Shown here: in pieces, positions 51,583-59,597 of the stretch | How the letters are laid out: every line of letters begins with the position of its first letter | How positions within the stretch are numbered: the stretch's first letter is position 1 | NCBI RefSeq assembly: GCF_024295805.1 | Contig: NZ_JANCLX010000003.1 | Coordinates: forward strand, 310,001 to 374,000 | Length of the DNA: 64,000 nucleotides | From: Streptomyces cucumeris | GTDB lineage: Bacteria > Actinomycetota > Actinomycetes > Streptomycetales > Streptomycetaceae | Direction of reading: 5' to 3' | Program-made: the position numbers and the translations under genes | Notes under the pieces: model-generated | Databases searched by the model: none | The model's input: only the letters and a program-made list of their open reading frames with translations | Told to the model about the DNA's origin: nothing

Positions 51583-52191
51583 TCAGTCGGCCACCGGCGG
51601 GGTGGCCGAACAGGCCAGGGCGCGACCGGTCCTGGCCGCCTGTTCGGCGATGCGCACCAGATCCTCGCGCAGGCCCCGGTACGGCCCCCGCCACGCCTGC
51701 ACCTTGACGTACACGTTGGTGGCGTTGTCATTGCCCGTGTCCTTGGTGCAGGGAACGGTGAGGCTGACAGCGTCCTGGGAGGACCAGCTCTTCTCATAGC
51801 CGGGGACGCTCATGGTCCTGCCGTGCCCCGGGCCCGTGCCCACCCGGCCGGGGTCGTGCACCGAGTTGTGCTGTGCGACGTCGACCCGGAGCGCCTCCTT
51901 ACCGTCCACGGTGACCCGGCAATGGGAGTTGACCGCGAGTTTCCGGTAGGTCATCCGCTGCTCGCCGCCCGCGTGACGGGAGGCGGGGACGACCCGGTCG
52001 AGCAGCGACGAGGGCACCCCCCGCAGGACCGTGGGGCAGGTGTCCCCCAGCACGTCGGAGAACTTCTTCGGGTCCTTGCCGTCCTCTCGGCCGAAGAGGA
52101 CGCCGCCCAGCGCCCCCGCCGCGGCCAGGGCCACGGCGAGGACGGTGAGCAGGGTGATGCGGAGGGGGCGGTTCATCAGTACACGTTCCAT
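51583..52191 (-). CDS. Membrane-anchored extracytoplasmic protein in a WXG100-like cassette
   Basis: 202 residues. The ATG at 52191 shares its first base with the preceding stop (TGATG). One N-terminal membrane anchor or signal (ITLLTVLAVALAAAGALGGVLF) precedes a soluble domain with three or four cysteines (DTCPTVL, NSHCRV, VPCTKD, ALACSA). No lipobox cysteine is evident. I do not recognise the family; such proteins are common next to WXG100-type genes. It may be a partner or immunity-like factor for the larger protein. Confidence 0.65.
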   Translation of the reverse strand: MERVLMNRPLRITLLTVLAVALAAAGALGGVLFGREDGKDPKKFSDVLGDTCPTVLRGVPSSLLDRVVPASRHAGGEQRMTYRKLAVNSHCRVTVDGKEALRVDVAQHNSVHDPGRVGTGPGHGRTMSVPGYEKSWSSQDAVSLTVPCTKDTGNDNATNVYVKVQAWRGPYRGLREDLVRIAEQAARTGRALACSATPPVAD

Positions 52192-54539
52192 CAGTGGTCT
52201 ATGGCCATCTGCTTCACCTGCTCGATGGAGGTGAGGTAGGGCGCCGTGGACCCGACCCGGGAGTATCCCTGGCTGAAGCCCTCGGCCGAGTACAGCTTCG
52301 CCCAGCTCTCCGAGACGTCGATGCCGTGTTCCTTCCCGATGGCCCTCAGCATCGCCTGGTTCTGCTGTACGTCACGGCCGGCCATCTCGTCATAGATCGC
52401 GCCGGCCTTGTCCGCCGCCGGGGCGGACTTGTTGACTTCCCAGCTGCTCGCGTCGTGGTCGCTGAGGGCGGCGCCCTCGGCCCCGATGATCAGGCTCGCG
52501 GTGACCGCGGCCCCGATGGGATGCGCGGCGAAGGGCTTCAGCACGCTGACACCCGTCGCCACGCTGCCGAACGCGGTGTTGCCCCACAGGCGGTTGCTGA
52601 GGGTGGCGCCGTCGTACTCCTTCTCCTCGCGCACCGCCGGACCGATGATGCCTTCCTGGGCGCCGGTGGCCAGCGTGCCCGCGGTCTCTCCGGACGCCTT
52701 GAGGACCTCGTGGACGATGTCCTGCGGGGGTGCGCCGTACTTCTGGTCCGCCGGGACGTCCCCGCCGAGGTGGTGGTCGAGCACCTGGGCGGCGTAGAGC
52801 TTCTGCCCGGCGGTGATGGCCGCGTTCGCGTCGGGATCCTGCCCCATCTGCACGAGGAACCTCGTCACATCGCGATGTTCCAGATCGGCCTGCGCCCCGG
52901 ACACGGGGAACAGCTTGTCGTCGCCCGCACCGTCCGTCATGGAGCGGAAGAAGTCCGGTACGTACTCGGACGCGGCGTTCCCCAGGCCCTGCTGCATGCC
53001 CAGGGCCAGCGAGATATCCGCCTTCCCGCCCTCGTCGACCGTCCCCATGCCCTTGATGAGCTTGGACATGAGGTCCGCCTGGTCCTTGGTGTGCTCCGCC
53101 GGGACATTCGCCGGCGCGTCCCAGTCATGACCGGTGGTCGCCGAGCCCAGCGCGTGGCCGAGAGCCACCCGGGGGCCGGTGGGCACCTTGTCACCGAGGT
53201 CGGCTCCGCCGCTGTCCGGCAGCCATGTGCGCTCCCGGAGCACGTAGTCGAAGTGCTCCTTGTCCTTGAAGAAGTCCGTGGACGCGTCCCCGTTGTGGCC
53301 CAGCGCCTCGAAGTATCCGGTGAAGGGGTCCTCGCCCTTGTCGTTCTTCCCGCCGAAGTTGAGGAAGTCCGGCGGGTGCTGGCCGTAGGCGAGCCACTTC
53401 CGGTGCGTCTGCTCGTCCTCGCGTCCGCCGGGCGCGTCGAAGGGCTTCTTGTCCACCTCGACGAGCTTGTCGCCGTATGCGTTCAGGAACTCCCTGTCCC
53501 ACTTCCCGGTGCGCATCAGATTGCTCATCACCTGGAAGCCGTACGGGGGATCGGCGTAGTAGGTCTGGTGCGCACCGGGCATGCGCTGGTAGCCGAGGTC
53601 GATGACGTCCTTCTTCCACTTCGTCATCTCCGGCGAGTCGGAGTGGCTGGCGAGGCCCAGGGTGATGCCCAGGTTGTCCTGGAGCGCCGCGAGCTGCTTC
53701 GTCACCGAGTCCGAGCGGTCCTTGGCTTTGCCCAGCGGGCCGTCCTCGTACTCCGGCTTGGCCGCGTTGTACCAGAGCTCCATGATCCCCTTCGCCCCCT
53801 TGCGGGTGGCGAACTGCTCGGCGAAGTCGTCGTTCCGGGCGTTCTTGGCGAGGAGGCCGTTGAACTCGGCCAGGGCCTTGGGGTCCTTCTTGAAGTCGTC
53901 CTTGCCCGCCAGTTCCATCAGGCGGTCGACGTCCTTCTTGGTGTCGGCGTCGACGTCCTTGAGATGTGCCGCGATGTCGTCGTTGAAACCCTTGCCCGGC
54001 GGGTCGATCTGGAGAGCCGTCTTCAGGTCGTGGTCCGCGTCGGTCGCGCTGCGGATGGCCTCATTGATCTTGTTGTTGTAGTAGACGATCGACTCGTGGT
54101 ACGCCTTCTGAAGTCCCGCGGTGTTCTCCACGTCGGGCGGCGGGTCGAGATAGACGACGCCGTCCTTCTTGTTGAGTTTCAGATAGACCTTGCCGTCGCC
54201 GCCCTCCGGCGGAGTGCTCACCGCGGTCTCGACGCTCACGAGGACCTTCTTCGCGGCCTCGAACGCCTTGAGCGCCTCGGACATCACGGCGCCGATCTTC
54301 TCGGCCTGGCCGGATGCCTCCGACATCTGGTGCCGGATGCCACGGAACTTCGTGAACGCCGACTGCGCCGTCTCGCCGTACCAGCCGGACGTCTCCAACT
54401 GGGACGAAACAGTGCTGGTGAAGGTCTTGGTGACGGTGTCGATCCTGCCCGGCAACGCCTTCCATGTCTTCACCGCCTGCCGGAGGGGTTCGAGGTCGAC
54501 CTCGCGCACCGCCGTGTAGGTGAGTTCAGGGGTGGTCAT
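52191..54539 (-). CDS. Large WXG100-like secreted protein
   Basis: 782 residues. The N-terminal 100 residues are a helical hairpin of WXG100/LXG type: LEPLRQAVKTWKALPGRIDTVTKTFTSTVSSQLETSGWYGETAQSAFTKFRGIRHQMSEASGQAEKIGAVM, with WYG in place of WXG. The remaining 680 residues are mainly helical and hydrophilic, except for the hydrophobic FAAHPIGAAVTASLIIGAEGAAL near 690-712. There is no classical signal peptide. It is probably exported by a type VII (ESX-like) system. No recognisable toxin or enzyme motif was seen. It is coupled to both neighbours by ATGA and TGATG overlaps. Confidence 0.75.
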   Translation of the reverse strand: MTTPELTYTAVREVDLEPLRQAVKTWKALPGRIDTVTKTFTSTVSSQLETSGWYGETAQSAFTKFRGIRHQMSEASGQAEKIGAVMSEALKAFEAAKKVLVSVETAVSTPPEGGDGKVYLKLNKKDGVVYLDPPPDVENTAGLQKAYHESIVYYNNKINEAIRSATDADHDLKTALQIDPPGKGFNDDIAAHLKDVDADTKKDVDRLMELAGKDDFKKDPKALAEFNGLLAKNARNDDFAEQFATRKGAKGIMELWYNAAKPEYEDGPLGKAKDRSDSVTKQLAALQDNLGITLGLASHSDSPEMTKWKKDVIDLGYQRMPGAHQTYYADPPYGFQVMSNLMRTGKWDREFLNAYGDKLVEVDKKPFDAPGGREDEQTHRKWLAYGQHPPDFLNFGGKNDKGEDPFTGYFEALGHNGDASTDFFKDKEHFDYVLRERTWLPDSGGADLGDKVPTGPRVALGHALGSATTGHDWDAPANVPAEHTKDQADLMSKLIKGMGTVDEGGKADISLALGMQQGLGNAASEYVPDFFRSMTDGAGDDKLFPVSGAQADLEHRDVTRFLVQMGQDPDANAAITAGQKLYAAQVLDHHLGGDVPADQKYGAPPQDIVHEVLKASGETAGTLATGAQEGIIGPAVREEKEYDGATLSNRLWGNTAFGSVATGVSVLKPFAAHPIGAAVTASLIIGAEGAALSDHDASSWEVNKSAPAADKAGAIYDEMAGRDVQQNQAMLRAIGKEHGIDVSESWAKLYSAEGFSQGYSRVGSTAPYLTSIEQVKQMAIDH

Positions 54540-55108
54540 CGGTGCCCTCCCCAGGACTTCGGGTCATTGGTGGACGGGAGCGTCGGCACATAAGGGCCGT
54601 ACAGAGGCTTGTCGGTGCTCTGAGAGGTGCCGCCCTGGGGCAGGTACGGCCCGTACATGCCCTGCGAGCTGCCGTCCTGGGGCAGGTACGGCCCGTACAC
54701 CTTGCCCAAGTCCACCTTGCGCCGGACGTCCGTCTCCTTGAAGCTCGTGGCGGCGGAGCGGAGCGCATGGGCGACCCCGCTGTAGAGGCCGTCCAGGTAC
54801 TTCATCTGCGCACGCCAGGTCTTCTGGAAGTCCGCGAACGCCTCATCGCTCGCGAAGCCCTTCATCGAGCCGGGCACCTGCTCGGTCTCCCGCATCGTCT
54901 CGTTGTCCGTCTTCGCGAAGTCGTCGCTCACCTTGTCGGCCCGGCCCGCGTAGGCGCGCAGGCCCTGCGGAGACACCTTGAGGACCTTCCCGTCACCCGC
55001 TCCGTCGCCCTTTGACCCGCCGTCACCCGCTCCGTTGAGCTGCATGGAGGTGCTCTGCTGGGAGCGCGCCTCGCTGATCAGGCCCGCCCATTCATGCTCG
55101 AAAGACAC
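54536..55108 (-). CDS. Small WXG100-like protein with YGPYLPQ repeats
   Basis: 190 residues from GTG 55108, preceded by GGGGAGG. A helical region with FADFQKTWRAQMKYLDGLYSGVAHALRSAATSF looks like a WXG100-type hairpin half. An earlier linker (GAGDGGSKGDGAGDG) and a tail with three copies of YGPY(L/V)P (VYGPYLPQDGSSQG, MYGPYLPQGGTSQS, LYGPYVPTLPS) are distinctive. The tail may be a recognition or secretion signal. It is the first gene of the three-gene cassette. Confidence 0.7.
   Translation of the reverse strand: MSFEHEWAGLISEARSQQSTSMQLNGAGDGGSKGDGAGDGKVLKVSPQGLRAYAGRADKVSDDFAKTDNETMRETEQVPGSMKGFASDEAFADFQKTWRAQMKYLDGLYSGVAHALRSAATSFKETDVRRKVDLGKVYGPYLPQDGSSQGMYGPYLPQGGTSQSTDKPLYGPYVPTLPSTNDPKSWGGHR
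54634..54700. repeat. Direct repeat coding for YGPYLPQ
   Basis: The sequence CTGGGGCAGGTACGGCCCGT is repeated at about 42-nt spacing (near 54635 and 54677), encoding successive YGPYLPQ units on the minus strand. It is an internal coding repeat, not a mobile element. Confidence 0.7.
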
Positions 55109-55334
55109 AAGTTCCTCCCCCGTGTTGCCAGTCCACATCAATCCATGGCCCACGAATCTACAAGAGGACGGGAGGAGGCGTCCTGTCCCAAGAGTCAAGA
55201 TCGTGTGACCGATGCGAGGGCCGCGTCCGGCACCTCCTCATACCTCCGCATGCGCCCGCTCCGGTATCGCCGCACCGCTCGCCCGGCCCGGAATTCAGGT
55301 GTCACCCCTCACACCCGTACGGCACTCTGGGGCC

Positions 55335-55877
55335 ATGAACCACCAGCGATCCGTACGCCTCTCGAAGTACCTCTCCAGGCATCTGCGGCACGCTCCGGAA
55401 CGCATCGGGATCACCCTGGACGCCCAGGGCTGGGTCCCCGTGGCCGAGTTGATGGCCGCGGCGGCGCACCACGGATTCCCCTTCTCCCGTGCGGAGTTGG
55501 ATGCCGTGGTGGCCGCCAATGACAAACAGCGCTTCACCATCGAGGGCGACCGGATCCGTGCCAATCAGGGCCACTCGGTCCCGGTGGACCTCGCGCTGCC
55601 ACCAGCCGTGCCGCCCGCGTATCTCTTCCATGGAACGGTGGCCCGCAGCCTCGCCGCCATCCGAGGGGAAGGGCTGCGCCCCATGACACGGCACGCCGTC
55701 CATCTCTCGGCGGACCGCGCCACCGCCACCCGGGTGGGCGCCCGCCGCGGCACGCCGGTGGTCCTGAGCGTGGACGCGGGGGCGATGCACCGGGCCGGTC
55801 ATGTCTTCCAGGTCAGCGCCAACGGTGTCTGGCTCACCGCCACCGTCCCGGCCGCGTTCCTGCGCTTCCCGGGCTGA
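55335..55877 (+). CDS. kptA: RNA 2'-phosphotransferase (KptA/Tpt1 family)
   Basis: 180 residues. The catalytic residues of the family are visible: R15/H16 and R18/H19 in LSRHLRH, R75 to S81 in RANQGHS, and HGT at 99-101. The enzyme transfers an internal RNA 2'-phosphate to NAD+, giving ADP-ribose 1'',2''-cyclic phosphate. Bacteria lack the usual tRNA-splicing substrate, so the natural target here is not known; RNA repair or ADP-ribosylation of RNA ends are proposed roles. No ribosome-binding site is clear before the ATG; translation could be leaderless. Confidence 0.93.
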   Translation: MNHQRSVRLSKYLSRHLRHAPERIGITLDAQGWVPVAELMAAAAHHGFPFSRAELDAVVAANDKQRFTIEGDRIRANQGHSVPVDLALPPAVPPAYLFHGTVARSLAAIRGEGLRPMTRHAVHLSADRATATRVGARRGTPVVLSVDAGAMHRAGHVFQVSANGVWLTATVPAAFLRFPG

Positions 55878-55930
55878 ACGACCGGAGCGGCGAGGCATCC
55901 GGTCCGGGTCGGTTCCGCCCGGGCCGCGCC

Positions 55931-57382
55931 CTACCGCGGCATCCGGAAGCCGCCGATCTTCCGCTCCAGCAGTTCTGCCAGCCGCAGCGGGGTGCGGTCC
56001 TCGGACATCGGACCGATGAGCTGCACTCCCACCGGCAGCCCCTCCGGCGACCGGCCCGCGGGTACGGCGGTGGCGGGCAGACCGGGCATGGTGGCCAGAC
56101 CGGCCCAGACGAGCTGGTCGAGATACGGGTATGCGACGCCGTCGACAGCGATCCGGCGCTCCCTGATGTCGGGGATGTGGTCGTGCGGGAACGCCGGAGT
56201 GGGCGTGATGGGACACACCACGGCGTCGAACTCGGCGAAGAACCGTCGCCAGCCGTGCCGGTGGAGCTCGCGGCGGCCGTTCGCCTCGACCCATTCGCGG
56301 TGGCTGAACGCCATACCGCGCAGCCGCATCGCCTCAAGACTCCGGTCGTCCGCGCTCAGTCCGGCGGCATGGGTACGAAGCTCCTCGTATGCCTCGACGG
56401 GAAAGCGCGCGACGGCCCCGGAGAAGAACAACTGCATATAGACCACCGCGGCCTCGGTGAGATCGGGCAGCAGCGCACTGTGCCGTTCGACGCGGGCTCC
56501 GCTGTCGGCAAGCGCCTCCGCCACCCGGTTCACACCCGCCCGCACAGCGGACCCGACCGGCAGGAGCGGATGCTCGTCGAGGACCAGGACCCGGAAGTCG
56601 CACAGCCGCTCATGGCGCGCGGGCGGCAGCGACAGGTCATACGCCACACCGTGCGTCAGCGGGTCGGGTCCGGCCATGACGTCGAGCAGAAGCGTGAGAT
56701 CGCGGGCCGTGCGCGCCATCGGCCCCACGACGGCGAGGTCAAGGTCGATCGGCAGTACCGGTGTTGCCGGAGGAGTCATACCGCGGGGCGCCGCCAGTCC
56801 GAGTGTCGGTTTGTGCGCGTAGACACCGCAGAAGTGTGCGGGGGTGCGCAGCGAACCGCCGATGTCGGAGCCGATGGACAGCGCGCCGAATCCGGACGCC
56901 AGGGCCGCGGCCGATCCGCCGGAGGATCCACCGGCCGTACGGCTGTGATCCCAGGGGTTGTTGGTGGTGCCGTGGATCTCGTTGAAGCTCTGGATGTCGT
57001 GCAGCCCCAACGGCACATTGGTCTTGCCGAGTACCACCGCTCCCGCGGCCTTGAGCCGTGACACCTGCACCGCGTCCTCGGCGGGCATATGGTCCCGGTA
57101 TTGCGGCATGCCCCAGGTCGTGGGCAGCCCGGCGATGTCGTAGGACTCCTTGACCGTCACCGGAATGCCGAGCAGCGGCCGGTCCTCACCACGGGCGCGC
57201 GCCTGGTCGGCGGCGCGCGCGGCGGCTCGGGCACGGTCGTAGTCCGGTACACAGATCGCGTTGATCGCCTTGTCGTCCCGCTCGATACGGGCGATGGCCT
57301 CTTCGGTCAGCTCCGCCGATGTCACGTCACCGGTGCGCAGGGCAGCGGTGAGTCCTTCGGCCGTCTCATAACTCCACTCCAT
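55931..57382 (-). CDS. Amidase signature-family hydrolase
   Basis: 483 residues. The Ser-Ser-Lys triad is K78 in VTVKES, S153 in GGSSGGS and S177 in GSDIGGSLRTPA. The chain has the usual order, including GKTNVPLGLHDIQSFNEIHGTTNNPWD and a C-terminal MPGLPATAVPAGRSPEGLPVGVQLIGP. It should hydrolyse small amides. There is no signal peptide, and no GatB/GatC genes are adjacent, so it is not the tRNA amidotransferase subunit. ATG 57382 was taken; upstream in-frame codons have no support. Confidence 0.93.
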   Translation of the reverse strand: MEWSYETAEGLTAALRTGDVTSAELTEEAIARIERDDKAINAICVPDYDRARAAARAADQARARGEDRPLLGIPVTVKESYDIAGLPTTWGMPQYRDHMPAEDAVQVSRLKAAGAVVLGKTNVPLGLHDIQSFNEIHGTTNNPWDHSRTAGGSSGGSAAALASGFGALSIGSDIGGSLRTPAHFCGVYAHKPTLGLAAPRGMTPPATPVLPIDLDLAVVGPMARTARDLTLLLDVMAGPDPLTHGVAYDLSLPPARHERLCDFRVLVLDEHPLLPVGSAVRAGVNRVAEALADSGARVERHSALLPDLTEAAVVYMQLFFSGAVARFPVEAYEELRTHAAGLSADDRSLEAMRLRGMAFSHREWVEANGRRELHRHGWRRFFAEFDAVVCPITPTPAFPHDHIPDIRERRIAVDGVAYPYLDQLVWAGLATMPGLPATAVPAGRSPEGLPVGVQLIGPMSEDRTPLRLAELLERKIGGFRMPR

Positions 57383-57651
57383 GAAAAATGACCGTAACGG
57401 CCCCTGGAGCAGGGCATATAACGCTGTGTCACGCAAGCACCGCACCAGGTCCCTTCTGGGCCATCACTCCCCTGAACCTAGAGTCGAAGCAACACAATCG
57501 GACAAGACTCAGCAGGTGGATCGGATACGAAATCTGGTGCACGCGTCTTTACAGCCAGGTTGAGGCCGAGATAGTCAATATGCACCAACATCCCCCTCTG
57601 TTGATTCCTGTGCGATATGGCAGGACCAACGTCCTACATATGAGGCGTGCC

Positions 57652-59550
57652 ATGACCATGCGTCAGCGATACCCCCTGTTCAGATCCAAGCCGGCACTCG
57701 CGGCCGCGCTGGCAGCCGTGCTGGGCGGTGCGGCCCTGACCGCGCCCCGGGCCGGTGCCGAAGGAAGCGGTGTGTCCTGGGAGGTGAGGCAGCCGCAGTC
57801 CTCCTCACGGGCCCTCAGCGCCACCGTCGCGCTGGACGGCTCCGGAGCACTCACCCTCGCGGTCCGCCGCGGCGGGACGACCGTTCTGCAACCGGCGCCG
57901 GTCGGCCTGGTCACCGACAAGGCCGATCTGACCACCGGACTGCGGCCCGAGGGCCGCAGCGATCGCACCGTCACCGAGAAGTACACCGCCACCACGGGAA
58001 AACGCCTCGATCGTGTCGCCCGGATGCATGAGACCAGGCTGTCCTTCACCGGGGCCCGCGGAACCCGGATCGATGTGGTGGTCAGGGTCTCCGACCAGGG
58101 CGTCGCCTACCGCTATGCGCTGCCGGACACCAAGGACGGCAGCGTCCGCCGCGAGGCGTCGGCGTTCCAGCTCCCCGGGAACGCCTCGGCGTGGCTGACC
58201 CCCTACGAGGCCTCCCATGAACAGCACCACACGAAGAGCACCGCCTCCGGGGCCGCCGACGGCTCCTACGGGTACCCCGCCCTGTTCCGCACCGGCAGCT
58301 CCTACGTCCTGCTGTCGGAGTCCGGTGTGGGCGGTGGCTACTCCGGCAGCCGGCTGACCCACACCTCCGGCAGCGGACGCTACTCGCTCGCCCTGGCCGA
58401 CAGCCGGGTCTCCATCGACGGCGCGCTGACCACCCCCTGGCGCGCCGCCGTCATCGGTGACCTCCAGGGCGTCACCCAGTCGACGTTCACCGACGACATC
58501 GCCCCGGCCTCCCGGATCGGGGACACCTCATGGATCCGTCCGGGCAAGGTGGCCTGGTCCTGGCTGGCGGGCGGCAGGCCGGTGCAGCGCAGCCTGGAGA
58601 GCCAGAAGAAGTTCGTGGACTACAGCGCCGCACACGGCTGGCCCTACACGCTGGTCGACGACGGATGGGCCGACGAGAAGTGGATGCCCGAACTCGTCGA
58701 CTACGCCTCCTCGCGCGGGGTCAGGATCCTGGTGTGGATGCGGTGGACCGATCTGGACACCGCCGCCGAACGGAACACGACGCTCTCGCGGATGAACGAC
58801 TGGGGCGTCGCCGGGCTGAAGCTGGACTTCATCGGCTCCGAGTCCCAGCAGCGCTTCCGGTGGTACGACGACGTCCTCAAGGCGACCGCCGACCACAAGC
58901 TGCTCGTCAACTTCCACGGCTCGACGGTCCCCAACGGTATGCAGCGCACCTGGCCGCATGTGATGACGCTGGAGGCGGTGCGCGGTGCCGAGTACCGCAA
59001 CGGGGTGGCCGGCGATCTGGCGACGTACCCCTTCACCCGGAACGTCGTGGGCTCCATGGACTACACCCCCATGGCACTCCAGCGAGGCAGTCATCCGCAC
59101 TCCACCGCGGCCGAGTTGGCGCTGTCGGTCGTCTACGAATCCGGTTTCCAGAACTTCGCCGGATCGCTCGAGACCTACGGCAGGCATCCGCAGATGGAAC
59201 GCTTCCTGGAGCAGGTTCCCACGGTCTGGGACGACACACGGCTGCTGTCCGGCCGGCCCGGAGGCGGTGCGACGTTCGCCCGCCGCAGCCAGGACCGCTG
59301 GTTCCTGGGGTCCTATCTGACCGGTGGCGCACACACCGAACGGACGCCACTGCGCTTCCTCGGCAGCGGTCGCTGGCTGGTGGAGACGGTGCGGGACGGC
59401 AGGGACGGACTGATCCGGGAGACGCGCCGGGTGGACAGCGGGGACACCCTCACCGTTGCGGTTCCGGCCAAGGGCGGATTCGTCGCCGTGGCCTGTCCCG
59501 ACAAGCCCGGCCTGAAAACCTGCGACCGGCCGGTCAGGCGCGGCAAGTGA
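57652..59550 (+). CDS. Secreted glycoside hydrolase family 97
   Basis: About 632 residues from ATG 57652; ATG 57640 and 57658 are alternatives. A signal peptide (KPALAAALAAVLGGAALTAPRAGA) is followed by an N-terminal beta-sandwich (about 40-280), a barrel and a C-terminal beta domain. GH97 landmarks are VAWSWLAGGRPV, YTLVDDGWADEKW, VAGLKLDFIGSESQQ, LLVNFHGSTVPNGMQRTWPHVMTLEAVRGAEY and PFTRNVVGSMDYTPM. The family includes inverting alpha-glucosidases and retaining alpha-galactosidases; which applies here is not settled by eye. The 270-base divergent spacer before it is relatively AT-rich. Confidence 0.9.
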   Translation: MTMRQRYPLFRSKPALAAALAAVLGGAALTAPRAGAEGSGVSWEVRQPQSSSRALSATVALDGSGALTLAVRRGGTTVLQPAPVGLVTDKADLTTGLRPEGRSDRTVTEKYTATTGKRLDRVARMHETRLSFTGARGTRIDVVVRVSDQGVAYRYALPDTKDGSVRREASAFQLPGNASAWLTPYEASHEQHHTKSTASGAADGSYGYPALFRTGSSYVLLSESGVGGGYSGSRLTHTSGSGRYSLALADSRVSIDGALTTPWRAAVIGDLQGVTQSTFTDDIAPASRIGDTSWIRPGKVAWSWLAGGRPVQRSLESQKKFVDYSAAHGWPYTLVDDGWADEKWMPELVDYASSRGVRILVWMRWTDLDTAAERNTTLSRMNDWGVAGLKLDFIGSESQQRFRWYDDVLKATADHKLLVNFHGSTVPNGMQRTWPHVMTLEAVRGAEYRNGVAGDLATYPFTRNVVGSMDYTPMALQRGSHPHSTAAELALSVVYESGFQNFAGSLETYGRHPQMERFLEQVPTVWDDTRLLSGRPGGGATFARRSQDRWFLGSYLTGGAHTERTPLRFLGSGRWLVETVRDGRDGLIRETRRVDSGDTLTVAVPAKGGFVAVACPDKPGLKTCDRPVRRGK

Positions 59551-59597
59551 CCAGCGGGCCCGCCGCGTTGTCGGTGGCGGGTGGCAGCATCGGGCGC

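Noticed and set aside
54634..54700. Repeat pair as a mobile-element or CRISPR remnant
   Set aside because: The repeat keeps the reading frame and encodes a peptide repeat within a gene.
57383..57651. The AT-richer spacer before the GH97 gene as a foreign insert
   Set aside because: No terminal repeats, integrase traces or foreign genes are present; it is an ordinary divergent promoter region.
58530..59597. N-terminal extension of the SUKH protein into the GH97 gene
   Set aside because: The extension is an off-frame shadow of the GH97 coding sequence; ATG 59598 begins directly before the sensible protein.
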